A stretch of 64,000 nt of DNA from Roseovarius sp. (GCA_021775255.1 JAJFIA010000015.1:19268-83267); one strand, 5' to 3'. Numbered from the stretch's first letter, positions 52,506-61,916 are shown. Program-made: numbers and translations. Notes: a model not told the origin generated them from the letters alone.

Positions 52506-53596
52506 ACCATCTCAAAAAGCGACAGTTGATCACCGGCTGACTTGGGCGCTTTGAATAGGTCCGTGCGCAAAGCGGGCTGTGGCTGATCCAGCCCCAGCCG
52601 CCGGGCCGCAGTGCTGAAGCGCAGGGCAATCATCCGGGCATAAGGCCCGCTGCCGCGCATCCTGTGGCCCCATTGCGATGAGTAATCCTGGCCATTATGC
52701 ATCTCGCGCACCAGCGTCATCACCTTGGCCGCGCGATCCGGGTATTGCTGCCTCAACCATTCCTGAAACAGCTTTGACACCTCAAGCGGCAATCGCAGCA
52801 TGATCCAGCTTGCGGCTTGCGCCCCGGCCCTCTGCCCCGCCTGCAACAACGCCTCGATCTCATGGTCCGTAAGCCCCGGAATGATCGGCGAGGTCATGAT
52901 CCGCACCGGCACGCCTGCCTTGGTCAATGCCCGGATAATCGCCAGCCGCCGCTTGGGGGCCGGCGCGCGCGGCTCAAGCCTGCGCGACAGATCCGGATCA
53001 AGCGTCGTGATGGAAATGCCAACCCGCACCAACCCGCGTTTGGCCATGCCCGACAGGATATCCAGATCACGCTCGATCAGTGCACCCTTGGTGACAATGG
53101 CCACCGGATGATTGTATTTATCAAGCACTTTCAGGCAATTACGGGTAATCTCATGGGTTTTTTCAATCGGCTGATAGGGATCTGTATTGGTGCCGATGGC
53201 AATCGGCTGCGGCGTGTAGGCCCGGTGCCGCAATTCCTTTTCCAGCACCTCATGCGCGTCCCTTCGGGCAATCAGCCGGGTTTCAAAATCAAGCCCCGCC
53301 GACATCCCCAGCCAGGCATGTGTTGGCCGGGCAAAACAATAGATGCAGCCATGCTCACAGCCCCGGTAAGGATTGATCGAGCGATCGAAGGGCAGGTCAG
53401 GCGAGCGGTTATAGCTGATCATCCGCCGGGGCCTTTCCATGCTGGTTCGGGTGCGCAAAACCTGGTCATCTTCAGGGGCTTGCCAGCCATCCCCCTCATA
53501 ATGCCGGTGATGCCGCTCAAACCGGCCCGCCGCATTGCTTTGGGCCCCCCGGCCAAGGGGTGTAATGCTTGGATTTATGTCCTGGTGCAGGGTCAT
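52502..53596 (-). CDS. PA0069-family radical SAM protein
   Basis: 364 residues. The [4Fe-4S] motif is CEHGCIYC (Cys80, Cys84, Cys87), followed by PTHAWLG; a SAM-binding region with IAIGTNTDPYQPIEK and IVTKGALIERD follows. This is the SplB-like/PA0069 family (Rv2578c type), with no proven substrate. The N-terminal GRGAQSNAAGRFERHH is conserved in the family. It opposes bmt, sharing four bases at the 3' ends, so it is not in the same operon despite lying inside the methionine gene group. Confidence 0.92.
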   Translation of the reverse strand: MTLHQDINPSITPLGRGAQSNAAGRFERHHRHYEGDGWQAPEDDQVLRTRTSMERPRRMISYNRSPDLPFDRSINPYRGCEHGCIYCFARPTHAWLGMSAGLDFETRLIARRDAHEVLEKELRHRAYTPQPIAIGTNTDPYQPIEKTHEITRNCLKVLDKYNHPVAIVTKGALIERDLDILSGMAKRGLVRVGISITTLDPDLSRRLEPRAPAPKRRLAIIRALTKAGVPVRIMTSPIIPGLTDHEIEALLQAGQRAGAQAASWIMLRLPLEVSKLFQEWLRQQYPDRAAKVMTLVREMHNGQDYSSQWGHRMRGSGPYARMIALRFSTAARRLGLDQPQPALRTDLFKAPKSAGDQLSLFEMV

Positions 53597-53709
53597 TCAC
53601 AACATATAGAACATAACAAGAACATTTACAACTGCCCATAATGATAATGACTAAAATTCAGGCGCATCTGGCGCAAAATCACGTTATAAGTCGGAAGCGG
53701 TGCTCTTGG

Positions 53710-53739
53710 TGTCGCAAATTGCAATGTTGCCCTGCGACA
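53710..53739. promoter_or_regulatory. Inverted repeat TGTCGCA-N16-TGCGACA upstream of the corrinoid gene
   Basis: TGTCGCA at 53710-53716 and TGCGACA at 53733-53739 are exact reverse complements, each followed by AATT. The spacing suits a dimeric DNA-binding protein. It lies about 65 bases ahead of the corrinoid-protein start. The regulator is not known. Confidence 0.45.
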
Positions 53740-53804
53740 AATTGGCGAAAGCTGCGATGATAACAATAACGCGCAACTGCGCAAATGCCTGAAGGAAATC
53801 ACCA

Positions 53805-54509
53805 ATGGCTGACGAAGAAGACGACATCATCCTATCGGAACTGGACGACGAAGAGCTTGTCCAGCAGATGTTCGATGATCTCTATGACGGCCTGAGAGAA
53901 GAAATCGAAGAAGGCGTGAACATCCTGCTTGAGCGCAAATGGGAGCCCTACAACATCCTGACCGAGGCGCTTGTGGGCGGCATGACCATCGTCGGCAAGG
54001 ATTTCCGCGATGGCATCCTGTTTGTGCCCGAGGTGCTGCTGGCCGCCAATGCGATGAAGGGCGGCATGGCCATTCTCAAGCCGTTGCTGGCCGAAACCGG
54101 CGCGCCGCGCGTGGGCAAGATGGTGATCGGCACGGTCAAGGGCGATATCCACGACATCGGCAAGAACCTTGTCAGCATGATGATGGAAGGCGCCGGTTTT
54201 GAGGTGGTTGATCTGGGCATCAACAACCCGGTTGAGAATTACCTTGAGGCGCTGGAATCCGAGGCCCCGGATATCCTGGGCATGTCGGCGCTGCTGACCA
54301 CGACCATGCCATATATGAAGGTTGTGATTGACACGCTCATTGAACAGGGCAAGCGCGAGGATTATGTGGTGCTTGTGGGGGGCGCGCCCCTGAACGAAGA
54401 GTTTGGCAAGGCGATTGGGGCCGATGCCTATTGCCGGGATGCCGCCGTGGCCGTGGAAACCGCCAAGGATTTCATGTCACGAAAGCATAATCAAGGTGTT
54501 GCAGGCTGA
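53805..54509 (+). CDS. Corrinoid (B12-binding) methyltransferase protein
   Basis: 234 residues. An N-terminal four-helix cap domain (about 15-95, B12-binding 2) precedes a Rossmann B12 domain with the base-off ligand motif DIHDIG (Asp114, His116, Gly119), SALLTTTM and GGAPLNEEFG. The protein carries a methyl group on cobalamin between partner methyltransferases. With Bmt nearby it may be the cobalamin part of a split methionine synthase, or the carrier for methylated amines. The long acidic N-terminus (ADEEDDIILSELDDEELV) is typical of the roseobacter version. It is followed by an intrinsic terminator and DUF1638. Confidence 0.92.
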   Translation: MADEEDDIILSELDDEELVQQMFDDLYDGLREEIEEGVNILLERKWEPYNILTEALVGGMTIVGKDFRDGILFVPEVLLAANAMKGGMAILKPLLAETGAPRVGKMVIGTVKGDIHDIGKNLVSMMMEGAGFEVVDLGINNPVENYLEALESEAPDILGMSALLTTTMPYMKVVIDTLIEQGKREDYVVLVGGAPLNEEFGKAIGADAYCRDAAVAVETAKDFMSRKHNQGVAG

Positions 54510-54535
54510 GTTTTCTCACTGATCCGAGAGTAATG

Positions 54536-54562
54536 CGGCCTGCCCTTTCGCGGGCCGTTTTT
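54536..54562 (+). terminator. Intrinsic terminator between the corrinoid and DUF1638 genes
   Basis: CGGCCTGC (54536-54543) pairs with GCGGGCCG (54550-54557) over 8 bp with one G-U, six-base loop, then TTTTT (54558-54562). It lies 14 bases ahead of the DUF1638 start codon, so it probably sets the ratio of the two products. Confidence 0.8.
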
Positions 54563-54576
54563 ATTGGAGAGTACCC

Positions 54577-55233
54577 ATGGCAGAATTGCCAAGTGACGAA
54601 AAACTAACCGAAAAAGGCCTGGAGGCTGGCCCTGAATCGGGTTCGATTCTGCTGATTGCCTGCGGTGCGCTGGCGCATGAAATACTTGCATTGAAACGGG
54701 CAAATGGCTGGGATCACATGACGCTGAGCTGCCTGCCGGCAAAATACCATCTCTACCCCGATAAAATCACCCAAGCCGTGTCGGATGCGGTGCAAAAACA
54801 TCGCGCGGATTACGATGAAATTTTTGTGGTCTATGCCGATTGCGGGACCGGCGGGTTGTTACAGGCAAAATGCGATGAACTGGGTGTAAAAATGGTCGAA
54901 GGCCCGCATTGTTATTCGTTTTTTGAGGGCAATGAGGCTTTTGCAACCCGCGCGGATGCCGGAGAAATCACCGCCTTCTACCTTACGGATTTTCTGGTCA
55001 AGCAGTTTGATGCCTTTGTCTGGAAGCCGATGGGCCTTGATAAACATCCTGAATTACGCGACATGATTTTTGGCAATTACACGACGCTGATTTACCAGGC
55101 ACAGACAGATAACCCAGAGCTGCATGAAAAGGCAGCATCATGCGCCGCCCGTCTGGGTCTGGAATTTGAATACCGCTATACCGGCTACGGCGATCTTGAA
55201 ACTGCTCTGAAAGGTGCAGCCCAAAAATCTTAA
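54577..55233 (+). CDS. DUF1638 domain-containing protein
   Basis: 218 residues, soluble. Family blocks: ILLIACGALAHEILALKR, LSCLPAKYHLYPDKI, VVYADCGTGGLLQAKCDELG and PHCYSFFEGNEAF. The conserved Cys residues (about 29, 49, 89, 98 and 112) and the GDCGT-like YADCGTGG motif suggest metal binding. DUF1638 genes regularly accompany corrinoid methyltransferases in roseobacters, so a role in cobalamin loading, repair or methyl transfer is inferred. GGAG lies 7 bases before the ATG. Confidence 0.93.
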   Translation: MAELPSDEKLTEKGLEAGPESGSILLIACGALAHEILALKRANGWDHMTLSCLPAKYHLYPDKITQAVSDAVQKHRADYDEIFVVYADCGTGGLLQAKCDELGVKMVEGPHCYSFFEGNEAFATRADAGEITAFYLTDFLVKQFDAFVWKPMGLDKHPELRDMIFGNYTTLIYQAQTDNPELHEKAASCAARLGLEFEYRYTGYGDLETALKGAAQKS

Positions 55234-55247
55234 GCAAGATTTTTGCC

Positions 55248-55268
55248 AAAACTTTTTCAAAAAGTTTT
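55248..55268. terminator. Bidirectional terminator between DUF1638 and sufE
   Basis: AAAACTTTTT (55248-55257) and AAAAAGTTTT (55259-55268) with a one-base centre, flanked by GC on each side. It lies between the two converging genes and ends one base before the sufE stop; its A/T-rich arms resemble the hairpin after the fumC operon. Confidence 0.7.
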
Positions 55269-55269
55269 G

Positions 55270-55683
55270 CTACCCTGCCGCTTCTGATGCAACGCGCCTG
55301 ATACGTTCAATCATCGCGCGTAACCCGTTCGAGCGCTGTGCCGACAAATGATCATGAAGCCCAAGCCGCGCCAGTTCGGCCTGCGCATCAACCCCCGATA
55401 CATCGGCCACAGGCAAACCATTGTAAAGCGATCGCAAAACCGCGATCAGACCGCGCACAATCATGGCATCACTATCGCCCTCAAAGGAAAATATCCCCGC
55501 CTCGATATTGGGATGCAACCATACCTGACTGGCGCAGCCCTCAACCTTGGTGGTCGGCACCTTCAATGCATCATCGAGCACAGGCATCATTTTGCCCTGC
55601 TCGATCACATAGCGATAACGATCTTCCCAATCTTCGAGGAATTCAAAATCATCAACTATATCTTCAAACGCCGTATTTGCCAT
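55270..55683 (-). CDS. sufE: SufE family sulfur acceptor
   Basis: 137 residues. SufE accepts persulfide sulfur from the SufS cysteine desulfurase for Fe-S assembly. The acceptor cysteine is Cys50 in TTKVEGCASQVWLHP, and the start FEDIVDDFEFLEDWEDRYRYVIEQGK is characteristic. No suf operon adjoins it, which is common for stand-alone sufE in alphaproteobacteria. Convergent with DUF1638. Confidence 0.95.
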   Translation of the reverse strand: MANTAFEDIVDDFEFLEDWEDRYRYVIEQGKMMPVLDDALKVPTTKVEGCASQVWLHPNIEAGIFSFEGDSDAMIVRGLIAVLRSLYNGLPVADVSGVDAQAELARLGLHDHLSAQRSNGLRAMIERIRRVASEAAG

Positions 55684-55813
55684 TTAAACCCCATGCATCA
55701 GCCATATTATTTTCCTAAGCCCGGCAAGGCTGAAGGTCCAGCCTCACCTTGCACCTTTTCAAGGCCCACAGGATAGGTTAACTCCGAAGAGAGATGATAA
55801 AGGCTTGGGTTTA

Positions 55814-56332
55814 ATGCGCAAAATTTTGGCAGTTCTGGTTATTTCTTCGGTGGCACTTTCCGGATGCGGCCGGATGCGGGATTCGAAGGCCAATCCGGCA
55901 AACTGGTTTGGCAAGAAAAATCGCCATCCCGTGGCCACGGCCCCCGGTGAACCTGTCGAGGTTAACCCCCTTATCCCTCAGAAAACCTCGATTTTCAGAA
56001 AGGATAAACGTGAAAACTATATTGGCACTCCGGTTGCCAATATAGTTTCCATGTCGATTGAAAAACTTCCCGCCGGAGCGATCATACATGTGATCGGTGT
56101 CAGCCAGCAGCAAGGGGCTTATGATGTGCGCCTGATTTCCGATAGCAAGGGGGATCCGGTGGACGGCGTGTTGACATTCAAACTCAAGGCGATTCAGCCG
56201 CTGGATCAACCGCAAGGCCCACAGCAGGCCCGCACTATCCATGCGGCGCTGTTTGTCTCAAACAATGATCTTGAAAACGCCTCGGTGATTCAGATCATTG
56301 GCGAACGCAATGTTATCAGCCGCAAAAACTGA
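55814..56332 (+). CDS. Hypothetical lipoprotein
   Basis: 172 residues from the ATG at 55814. The lipobox is LSGCG near residue 17-18 after a short hydrophobic signal, so the mature protein should be lipid-anchored. The rest includes PGEPVEVNPLIPQKTSIFRK and a beta-rich C-terminal part (DVRLISDSKGDPVDGVLTFKLKAI). No domain is recognised. It probably faces the periplasm. It converges on rnd with a five-base gap. Confidence 0.82.
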   Translation: MRKILAVLVISSVALSGCGRMRDSKANPANWFGKKNRHPVATAPGEPVEVNPLIPQKTSIFRKDKRENYIGTPVANIVSMSIEKLPAGAIIHVIGVSQQQGAYDVRLISDSKGDPVDGVLTFKLKAIQPLDQPQGPQQARTIHAALFVSNNDLENASVIQIIGERNVISRKN

Positions 56333-56337
56333 AGTGG

Positions 56338-57498
56338 TTAAAGGTCAACAATCCTGATTGAATTGCCTCTGACCGATAACGCCACCTTGCCATCACATAA
56401 CCGCAAGGCCTCTTTGCCAAATACCTCATGTCGCCAGCCGCTCAATGTTGCCGCATCGCGCAAACCTGCGGCGATCCCATCAAGATCAGCGGCTGTGGCG
56501 ATCAGTTTTGAGGCAACACCATATTCTTCTGTCTTGGCTTTCAAAAGCACTCTCAGAAGATCGGCAAGCGCCGGGTTTACCTGCAGTTTATCACGGCTGT
56601 TACTGGTTTTTGGCTGGTGTTCCGGCGGGCAAGCAAGGCCCGTCTTCACCGCCGCCAGAATACCCTCGGCGATATCGCCCCGGCGGGCCTCACGCAGCAA
56701 TAGCCGCGCCCGGCCCAGATCATCCTGCGTGGCCGGTTTGCTGGCCGCCAGTTCAACCATTGCCTCATCCTTGAACACCCGGTTGCGAGGAATATCACGC
56801 GCTTGCGCATGGGTTTCCCTGAACCGCGCCAATTCGCGCACAATCGCCAGAAACTTGCCTGATGAATTGCGCGTCTTCACCCGTTTCCAGGCGTCTTCCG
56901 GCCGGGTGATATAGGTCTCGGGATCGGTCAGAACCCGCATTTCCTCGGCCACCCATTGCTGACGTTTGTTTTTTTCCAGCTCGGCCGCCAGAAATTCATA
57001 AATCCCGCGCAGGTGCGTTACATCCCCCAGGGCATATTTCTTTTGCGCGTCCGAGAGGGGCCGCCGCGACCAGTCGGTAAAACGCGAGGATTTATCCAAC
57101 TGCTGTTTCACAATCCGTTTCACCAGCGTCTCATAGCCCACCTGCTCGCCAAAACCGCAGACCATCGCCGCCACCTGACTATCAAACAGCGGATCAGGGA
57201 TCACGCCCGCATCGACATGGAAAATCTCAAGATCCTGGCGCGCGGCATGAAACACCTTGACGACGGATGTATCACGAAAGAGGTCATAAAGCGGCTCAAG
57301 CGAAATGCCATGGGCCAGCGGATCCAGCAGAACCGCGCCCTCATCGCCCTCGCCGGGCATGGCGAGCTGCACCAGGCAGAGCTTGGAATAATAGGTGCGT
57401 TCGCGCAAAAACTCGGTATCGACAGTTACATACTCATGTTGGGCTGCCTGTGTGCAAAAAGCGGCCAGTTCATCGGTTGTTGTCAAAGTTTTCATCAA
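56338..57498 (-). CDS. rnd: Ribonuclease D
   Basis: 386 residues. DEDD 3'-5' exonuclease domain (1-175) with VTVDTEFLRERTYY (Asp27, Glu29), HAARQDLEIF and the YALGDVTHLRGIYEFL segment, then HRDC domains (about 210-290 and 300-380). It trims tRNA precursors and other structured RNAs. Length and domain order are normal. The second Met is an equally possible start. Confidence 0.95.
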   Translation of the reverse strand: MMKTLTTTDELAAFCTQAAQHEYVTVDTEFLRERTYYSKLCLVQLAMPGEGDEGAVLLDPLAHGISLEPLYDLFRDTSVVKVFHAARQDLEIFHVDAGVIPDPLFDSQVAAMVCGFGEQVGYETLVKRIVKQQLDKSSRFTDWSRRPLSDAQKKYALGDVTHLRGIYEFLAAELEKNKRQQWVAEEMRVLTDPETYITRPEDAWKRVKTRNSSGKFLAIVRELARFRETHAQARDIPRNRVFKDEAMVELAASKPATQDDLGRARLLLREARRGDIAEGILAAVKTGLACPPEHQPKTSNSRDKLQVNPALADLLRVLLKAKTEEYGVASKLIATAADLDGIAAGLRDAATLSGWRHEVFGKEALRLCDGKVALSVRGNSIRIVDL

Positions 57499-57574
57499 TG
57501 GCGCTCAATTCCTCTGTTATCAATGGCGCATGTACCGGCTTCAGCCTGAATATACCAGCTATGAAACACGGGTT

Positions 57575-58168
57575 TCACCGCAGGTAAATCGGGGTTTTGT
57601 CTCCGGCGGCAAACCGGCGCAAGACCATTGGATATAGGATATGCTCCTGCACCAGAACCCGCGCCGCCAGATCGGCGGGGGTATCGCCGGCCTCAACCGG
57701 CACCCGCGCCTGCCCCAGCAATGGCCCTTCGTCCAGCTCGGCCGTAACCTCATGCACGGTGCATCCGGCCTCGCAATCGCCTGCCGCAAGGGCACGGGTG
57801 TGGGTATTCAGGCCACGGTATTTTGGTAAAAGTGACGGGTGGATATTGATCATCCGGCCCTGCCAGCCGCTGACAAAACCTTTGGTCAGCACCCGCATGA
57901 ATCCTGCAAGGCAAATGATATCAAGGGCATGTGGGGCAAGCACCGCGTTGATCGCCGCCTCGAACGCGGGCCTGTCATTGCCAAATGGCCGGTGATCCAC
58001 CACCGCCGTTGCAATCCCCTGCCCTTTGGCCCATGCGATACCGCCTGCATCTGCGTTGTTCGAGAACACCAGCGCCGGGCGCGCCGGGTGATCGCCGGTC
58101 ATATCCGCCACCAGCGCGCGCATGTTCGAGCCGCCGCCAGAGAGGAAAATGCCCACGTTTTTGCTCAC
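57575..58168 (-). CDS. purN: Phosphoribosylglycinamide formyltransferase
   Basis: 197 residues. PurN uses 10-formyl-THF to formylate GAR. Motifs: [15 protein letters not shown] (phosphate loop), [35 protein letters not shown] with the catalytic His, and [19 protein letters not shown] with the catalytic Asp. It overlaps purM by four bases, so they form one operon. Confidence 0.97.
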   Translation of the reverse strand: MSKNVGIFLSGGGSNMRALVADMTGDHPARPALVFSNNADAGGIAWAKGQGIATAVVDHRPFGNDRPAFEAAINAVLAPHALDIICLAGFMRVLTKGFVSGWQGRMINIHPSLLPKYRGLNTHTRALAAGDCEAGCTVHEVTAELDEGPLLGQARVPVEAGDTPADLAARVLVQEHILYPMVLRRFAAGDKTPIYLR

Positions 58169-59214
58169 AGCAGCGCCCCATTATAGCGCACTTCTGAGGG
58201 CCCTTGCGCAATCCGGCCCAGCTCAATCACGGTCTCCCCGGCATTGTGCAGCGCGCCGGACACAGCCTCTTTGTTCTCAGCACGCACCACCACAACCATG
58301 CCAATACCCGCATTAAAGGTTTTCAACAGCTCGGCCTCACTCATGCCGCCCGTTGCCGCCAGCCATCTGAATACCGGCGGCAATTCCCAGGCCCCAAGAT
58401 CAACTTCGGCGCTGAGGCCTTCAGGCAACACACGCGGCAGGTTTTCCGTCAATCCCCCGCCGGTGATATGCGCAAGACCGTGAATGCCCCCGGCTTGCAA
58501 CGCCGCCAGAACCGGGCGCACATAAAGCCGCGTCGGCGTCAGCAGCGCCGCCCCCAACGTGCCCTTGGCCCATGGGCAGGCATCCTCCCAGCCCAGCCCC
58601 GACATATCCACAATCGCGCGCACCAGGGAATAGCCGTTGGAATGCACGCCGTCACTGGCAAGCCCCAGCAAAACATCGCCCTCGGCAATGCCTTTTGGCA
58701 GTTCGGCCCCGCGCTCCATCGCGCCCACGGCAAACCCCGCCAGATCAAAATCACCCTTGGGATACATCCCCGGCATCTCGGCGGTCTCACCACCGATAAG
58801 CGCGCAGTTTGAACGCGCGCAGCCCAGGGCTATGCCTTCGATAATTCGCGCTGCCTGATCCAGCTCCAGCTTGCCAGTGGCGAAATAATCCAGAAAAAAC
58901 AATGGCTCAGCGCCCTGACAGATCAGATCATTGACACACATCGCCACCAGATCAATGCCCACGCCATCGACATTGCCGGTATCAATCGCAATCCTGAGTT
59001 TGGTGCCCACGCCGTCAGTGGCCGCCACCAGCACCGGATCATCAAACCCCGCCGCCTTGAGATCAAACAGCCCGCCAAAGCCGCCCAGCCCGGCCATCAC
59101 CCCGGCCCGGTTGGTGCGCTTGGCCGCAGGCTTGATCCGCTCGACCAGCGCATTGCCCGCGTCGATATCCACACCTGCATCGGAATAGGTGATTCCGTTT
59201 GTTGGGTCGCTCAT
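58165..59214 (-). CDS. purM: Phosphoribosylformylglycinamidine cyclo-ligase
   Basis: 349 residues. PurM closes the imidazole ring to AIR using ATP. Motifs: [58 protein letters not shown] and [17 protein letters not shown]. Normal length. First gene of purM-purN. Together with purC, purS and purQ about 10 kb away it covers four steps of the purine pathway. Confidence 0.97.
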   Translation of the reverse strand: MSDPTNGITYSDAGVDIDAGNALVERIKPAAKRTNRAGVMAGLGGFGGLFDLKAAGFDDPVLVAATDGVGTKLRIAIDTGNVDGVGIDLVAMCVNDLICQGAEPLFFLDYFATGKLELDQAARIIEGIALGCARSNCALIGGETAEMPGMYPKGDFDLAGFAVGAMERGAELPKGIAEGDVLLGLASDGVHSNGYSLVRAIVDMSGLGWEDACPWAKGTLGAALLTPTRLYVRPVLAALQAGGIHGLAHITGGGLTENLPRVLPEGLSAEVDLGAWELPPVFRWLAATGGMSEAELLKTFNAGIGMVVVVRAENKEAVSGALHNAGETVIELGRIAQGPSEVRYNGALL

Positions 59215-59333
59215 CCCGGCACTCCTCAGGGTTCATGCCGCCGCAATTAGCCGATCCCCCGCCGCTTCGCAATCTCAAAGCCCTGACACCCTCTTGACGC
59301 CCCTGCCCGGCCTCGCGTATTGCGGGCTCAGGC

Positions 59334-59410
59334 GGGCCTGTAGCTCAGTTGGTTAGAGCAGAGCGCTCATAACGCTTTGGTCGTAGGTTCGAGTCCTACC
59401 GGGCCTACCA
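59334..59410 (+). tRNA. tRNA with CAU anticodon (Met or lysidine-modified Ile2)
   Basis: 77 bases with encoded CCA. Acceptor GGGCCTG/CGGGCCT (one G-U at the end), D-arm GCTC/GAGC, anticodon arm GAGCG-CTCATAA-CGCTT with CAT at 59368-59370, T-arm GTAGG-TTCGAGT-CCTAC. It lacks initiator features (no CxA mismatch, no GGG/CCC anticodon stem). Elongator Met and Ile2 cannot be separated with certainty by eye. Confidence 0.93.
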
Positions 59411-59431
59411 ATCACCCGGATAAATTTCCCC

Positions 59432-60739
59432 TCACCGGGCGATCACGATATCCGCCTGCAAGCCGCCAAGCCTGTCACTTTCGCCCAGCCGAAGCACCCC
59501 GCCATGGGCGCGGGCGATGTCATTGACGATCGACAGGCCAAGGCCCACACCGCCGCCCTTGTTCTGATTGCGGGCAGGCTCCAGCCGGGTAAACGGCCCG
59601 ATGGCCACTTCGCGCTGTGCCGCCGGAATGCCGGGGCCGTCATCCTCAACCCTGATGCGCAGGGATTTATCCGACAGGCGTACCGAAATTTCAGCGCGCG
59701 AGCCGTACCGCACAGCATTGTTGATCAGGTTCTCCACCGCCCGCCGGATGCTGCCCTCGCGCAGCATGACCTCGCCCTCGCCAACGGCCTCGACCAGTGT
59801 TGCCTTGATATCCGCCCGCTGACAATCCTCCACGATCTGCTGCACCAGTTGCACCGGATCAACCGCCACCGGCTCGCCCTCCTGCGCGCCACGGGCAAAA
59901 TCAAGAAAGCCATCCAGCAGGTGCTCCATATCCTCGACATCCTGATGCATCAAAGCGGCCTCGTCATCGTCAAGCATCGAAAGCCCCAGTTTCAGCCGGG
60001 TGAGCGGCGTGCGCAGATCATGGCTGACCCCCGAAAGCATCATCGTGCGCTGCTCAATCTGGCGCTCGATCCGGGCGCGCATGTCAAGAAAGGCATTGCC
60101 CGCCGCGCGCACCTCGATGGCCCCGGTGGGGCGATAATCCACATGCCGCCCCCGGCCAAATGCCTCGGCCGCATCGGCCAGCCGGGTGATCGGCCGCAGT
60201 TGTTTGCGCATGTAGAAAAACGCAATCATCGTCATCAGCGCGCCAAACCCCACCATATTCACCAGCAACTGATGCGGCTTTGCGGCCGACACCCGGCGCC
60301 GGTCAAACCTCAGTTCAAGCTGGCCATCGTCACGCTGAAAATACAACCGGACAAACCGGTTATCGCGCAAATCCATCGCCGCAACATCAGGGAATAACAA
60401 CTGAATTTCCCGGATCACCACATAGCCGGTAAAATCGTACCAAAGCCGTTTGAACCCTGTGCTGGCCTGATCCGGCGGCACTGTCCTTGCCCTGATCTCA
60501 AGCGTTCTGGCCAGCGATGAGCGGTCAAGCTCGGGCACGCTCATATCCGTCTGGTCCAGCATCAGTTGTATTTCACGGCTGACCGAGCGGGTCATCTGCC
60601 GCGATACCCCTTCAAAATGACGCTGCACAAACACGATCGAGACCACCAAAAGCACCGTCATCACCGGCAACAGCAGGATCAGCGTGGCCCGGCCATAAAG
60701 GCTGCGCGGCAGGTATGTGTTGAGCCATCTCATTTTCAT
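59432..60739 (-). CDS. Two-component sensor histidine kinase, EnvZ-like
   Basis: 435 residues. Helices at about 18-38 and 158-177 flank a periplasmic domain of about 120 residues. HAMP (178-232), HisKA with His240 in LSGVSHDLRTPLTRLKLGLSML, then HATPase with NLINNAVRYG, EDDGPGI and GGVGLGLSIVNDIARAHGG. This resembles EnvZ-type osmosensor kinases. The cognate OmpR-like regulator is not beside it in this window, since the neighbours are tRNA and an MBL gene. Signal unknown. Confidence 0.92.
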   Translation of the reverse strand: MKMRWLNTYLPRSLYGRATLILLLPVMTVLLVVSIVFVQRHFEGVSRQMTRSVSREIQLMLDQTDMSVPELDRSSLARTLEIRARTVPPDQASTGFKRLWYDFTGYVVIREIQLLFPDVAAMDLRDNRFVRLYFQRDDGQLELRFDRRRVSAAKPHQLLVNMVGFGALMTMIAFFYMRKQLRPITRLADAAEAFGRGRHVDYRPTGAIEVRAAGNAFLDMRARIERQIEQRTMMLSGVSHDLRTPLTRLKLGLSMLDDDEAALMHQDVEDMEHLLDGFLDFARGAQEGEPVAVDPVQLVQQIVEDCQRADIKATLVEAVGEGEVMLREGSIRRAVENLINNAVRYGSRAEISVRLSDKSLRIRVEDDGPGIPAAQREVAIGPFTRLEPARNQNKGGGVGLGLSIVNDIARAHGGVLRLGESDRLGGLQADIVIAR

Positions 60740-60847
60740 GGGCCAAACCTAATGCGTTTAACCCCTGATTTGAAACATCAAATTTATGCGGCCTTTTTCA
60801 TCGGTTAAAACTGGGCTACATTACATTCTGTTGCAGAAAGCCTCCAA

Positions 60848-61771
60848 ATGTCACCCACAGATGATTTCAACCCCGATCCCGGCAGGCCCGAACCCATGGG
60901 CGGCACTATAAGGCGCATCCTTGCCCCCAACCCCTCGCCGATGACATATCGCGGCACCAATACCTATCTGATTGGCACCTCTGATCTGGCGGTGATTGAT
61001 CCCGGCCCCGATGATGAGCGCCACCTTGAGGCGATCATTGCGGCGCTGAAGCCCGGCCAGCGCATCAGCCATATCCTTGTCACCCATGCGCATCTTGATC
61101 ATTCCCCCCTTGCCCCGCGTCTGGCGGCGATCACCGGCGCGCCGGTCTATGCCTACGGCGATGCCACAGCGGGCCGCAGCGCTGTGATGCATCAGCTGCA
61201 TCTTTCCGGCGAGGTTCAGGGCGGTGAAGGGGTCGATGCCGGCTTCACTCCTGATATTGCCCTTGCCGATGGCAGCTCCCTTTCCGGTCCGGACTGGACA
61301 CTCACCGCGCACTGGACTCCGGGCCATTTTGGCAATCACCTGTGTTTTGCCCTGCAGGATGTGGTTTTCACCGGGGATCTGGTGATGGGCTGGGCCAGCT
61401 CTCTGGTCTCGCCCCCCGATGGCGATCTGAGCGATTTCATGATGTCCTGCCATAGATTGCAACAGCTTGACGCAGTGGTTTTTCATCCCGGCCACGGCGC
61501 GCCGGTGGCAGACCCGGCCAAGCGCCTCAACTGGCTGATCCGTCACCGCAATTCCCGCGAGGCGGCGATCCTTGAGCATCTTGGCCAAGGCCCGGCCACA
61601 GCCCAGATCCTTGCCACCGCGATCTATACCGATACACCCGCCGCCCTTCTGCCCGCCGCCAGCCGCAATGTTCTGGCGCATCTAATTGATCTGCATGGGA
61701 AAAACAAAGTTTCCACCAATCAGGACATTACCGCCCACGCGCAGTTCACGCTCAACAGGGCGTTGGATTGA
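60848..61771 (+). CDS. MBL-fold metallohydrolase
   Basis: 307 residues. The metal motif is THAHLDHS (His80, His82, Asp84, His85), with a further His in HWTPGHFGNHL, Asp in FTGDLVMGW and His in VFHPGHGAPV, a full glyoxalase II/LACTB2-like set. The C-terminal region with HRNSREAAILEHLGQGPATAQILATAIY is a winged-helix BLACT-type tail. The reaction may be thioester hydrolysis or RNA cleavage (LACTB2-like); it is not determinable here. Monocistronic. Confidence 0.92.
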   Translation: MSPTDDFNPDPGRPEPMGGTIRRILAPNPSPMTYRGTNTYLIGTSDLAVIDPGPDDERHLEAIIAALKPGQRISHILVTHAHLDHSPLAPRLAAITGAPVYAYGDATAGRSAVMHQLHLSGEVQGGEGVDAGFTPDIALADGSSLSGPDWTLTAHWTPGHFGNHLCFALQDVVFTGDLVMGWASSLVSPPDGDLSDFMMSCHRLQQLDAVVFHPGHGAPVADPAKRLNWLIRHRNSREAAILEHLGQGPATAQILATAIYTDTPAALLPAASRNVLAHLIDLHGKNKVSTNQDITAHAQFTLNRALD

Positions 61772-61841
61772 TTGATTGCAAAAAATTGTTAAAACCCCAC
61801 TGGACGGGGCTGGATGCGGTTGCTATACGAGCCCTCGGTAT

Positions 61842-61916
61842 TCCGGCGTAGCTCAGCGGTAGAGCAGTTGACTGTTAATCAATTGGTCGTAGGTTCGATC
61901 CCTACCGCCGGAGCCA
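61842..61916 (+). tRNA. tRNA-Asn (GTT)
   Basis: 75 bases with encoded CCA. Acceptor TCCGGCG/CGCCGGA, D-arm GCTC/GAGC, anticodon stem TTGA/TCAA with loop containing GTT at 61874-61876, T-arm GTAGG-TTCGATC-CCTAC. Phage-derived genes begin just beyond its 3' end, so it is a candidate integration site. Confidence 0.97.
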
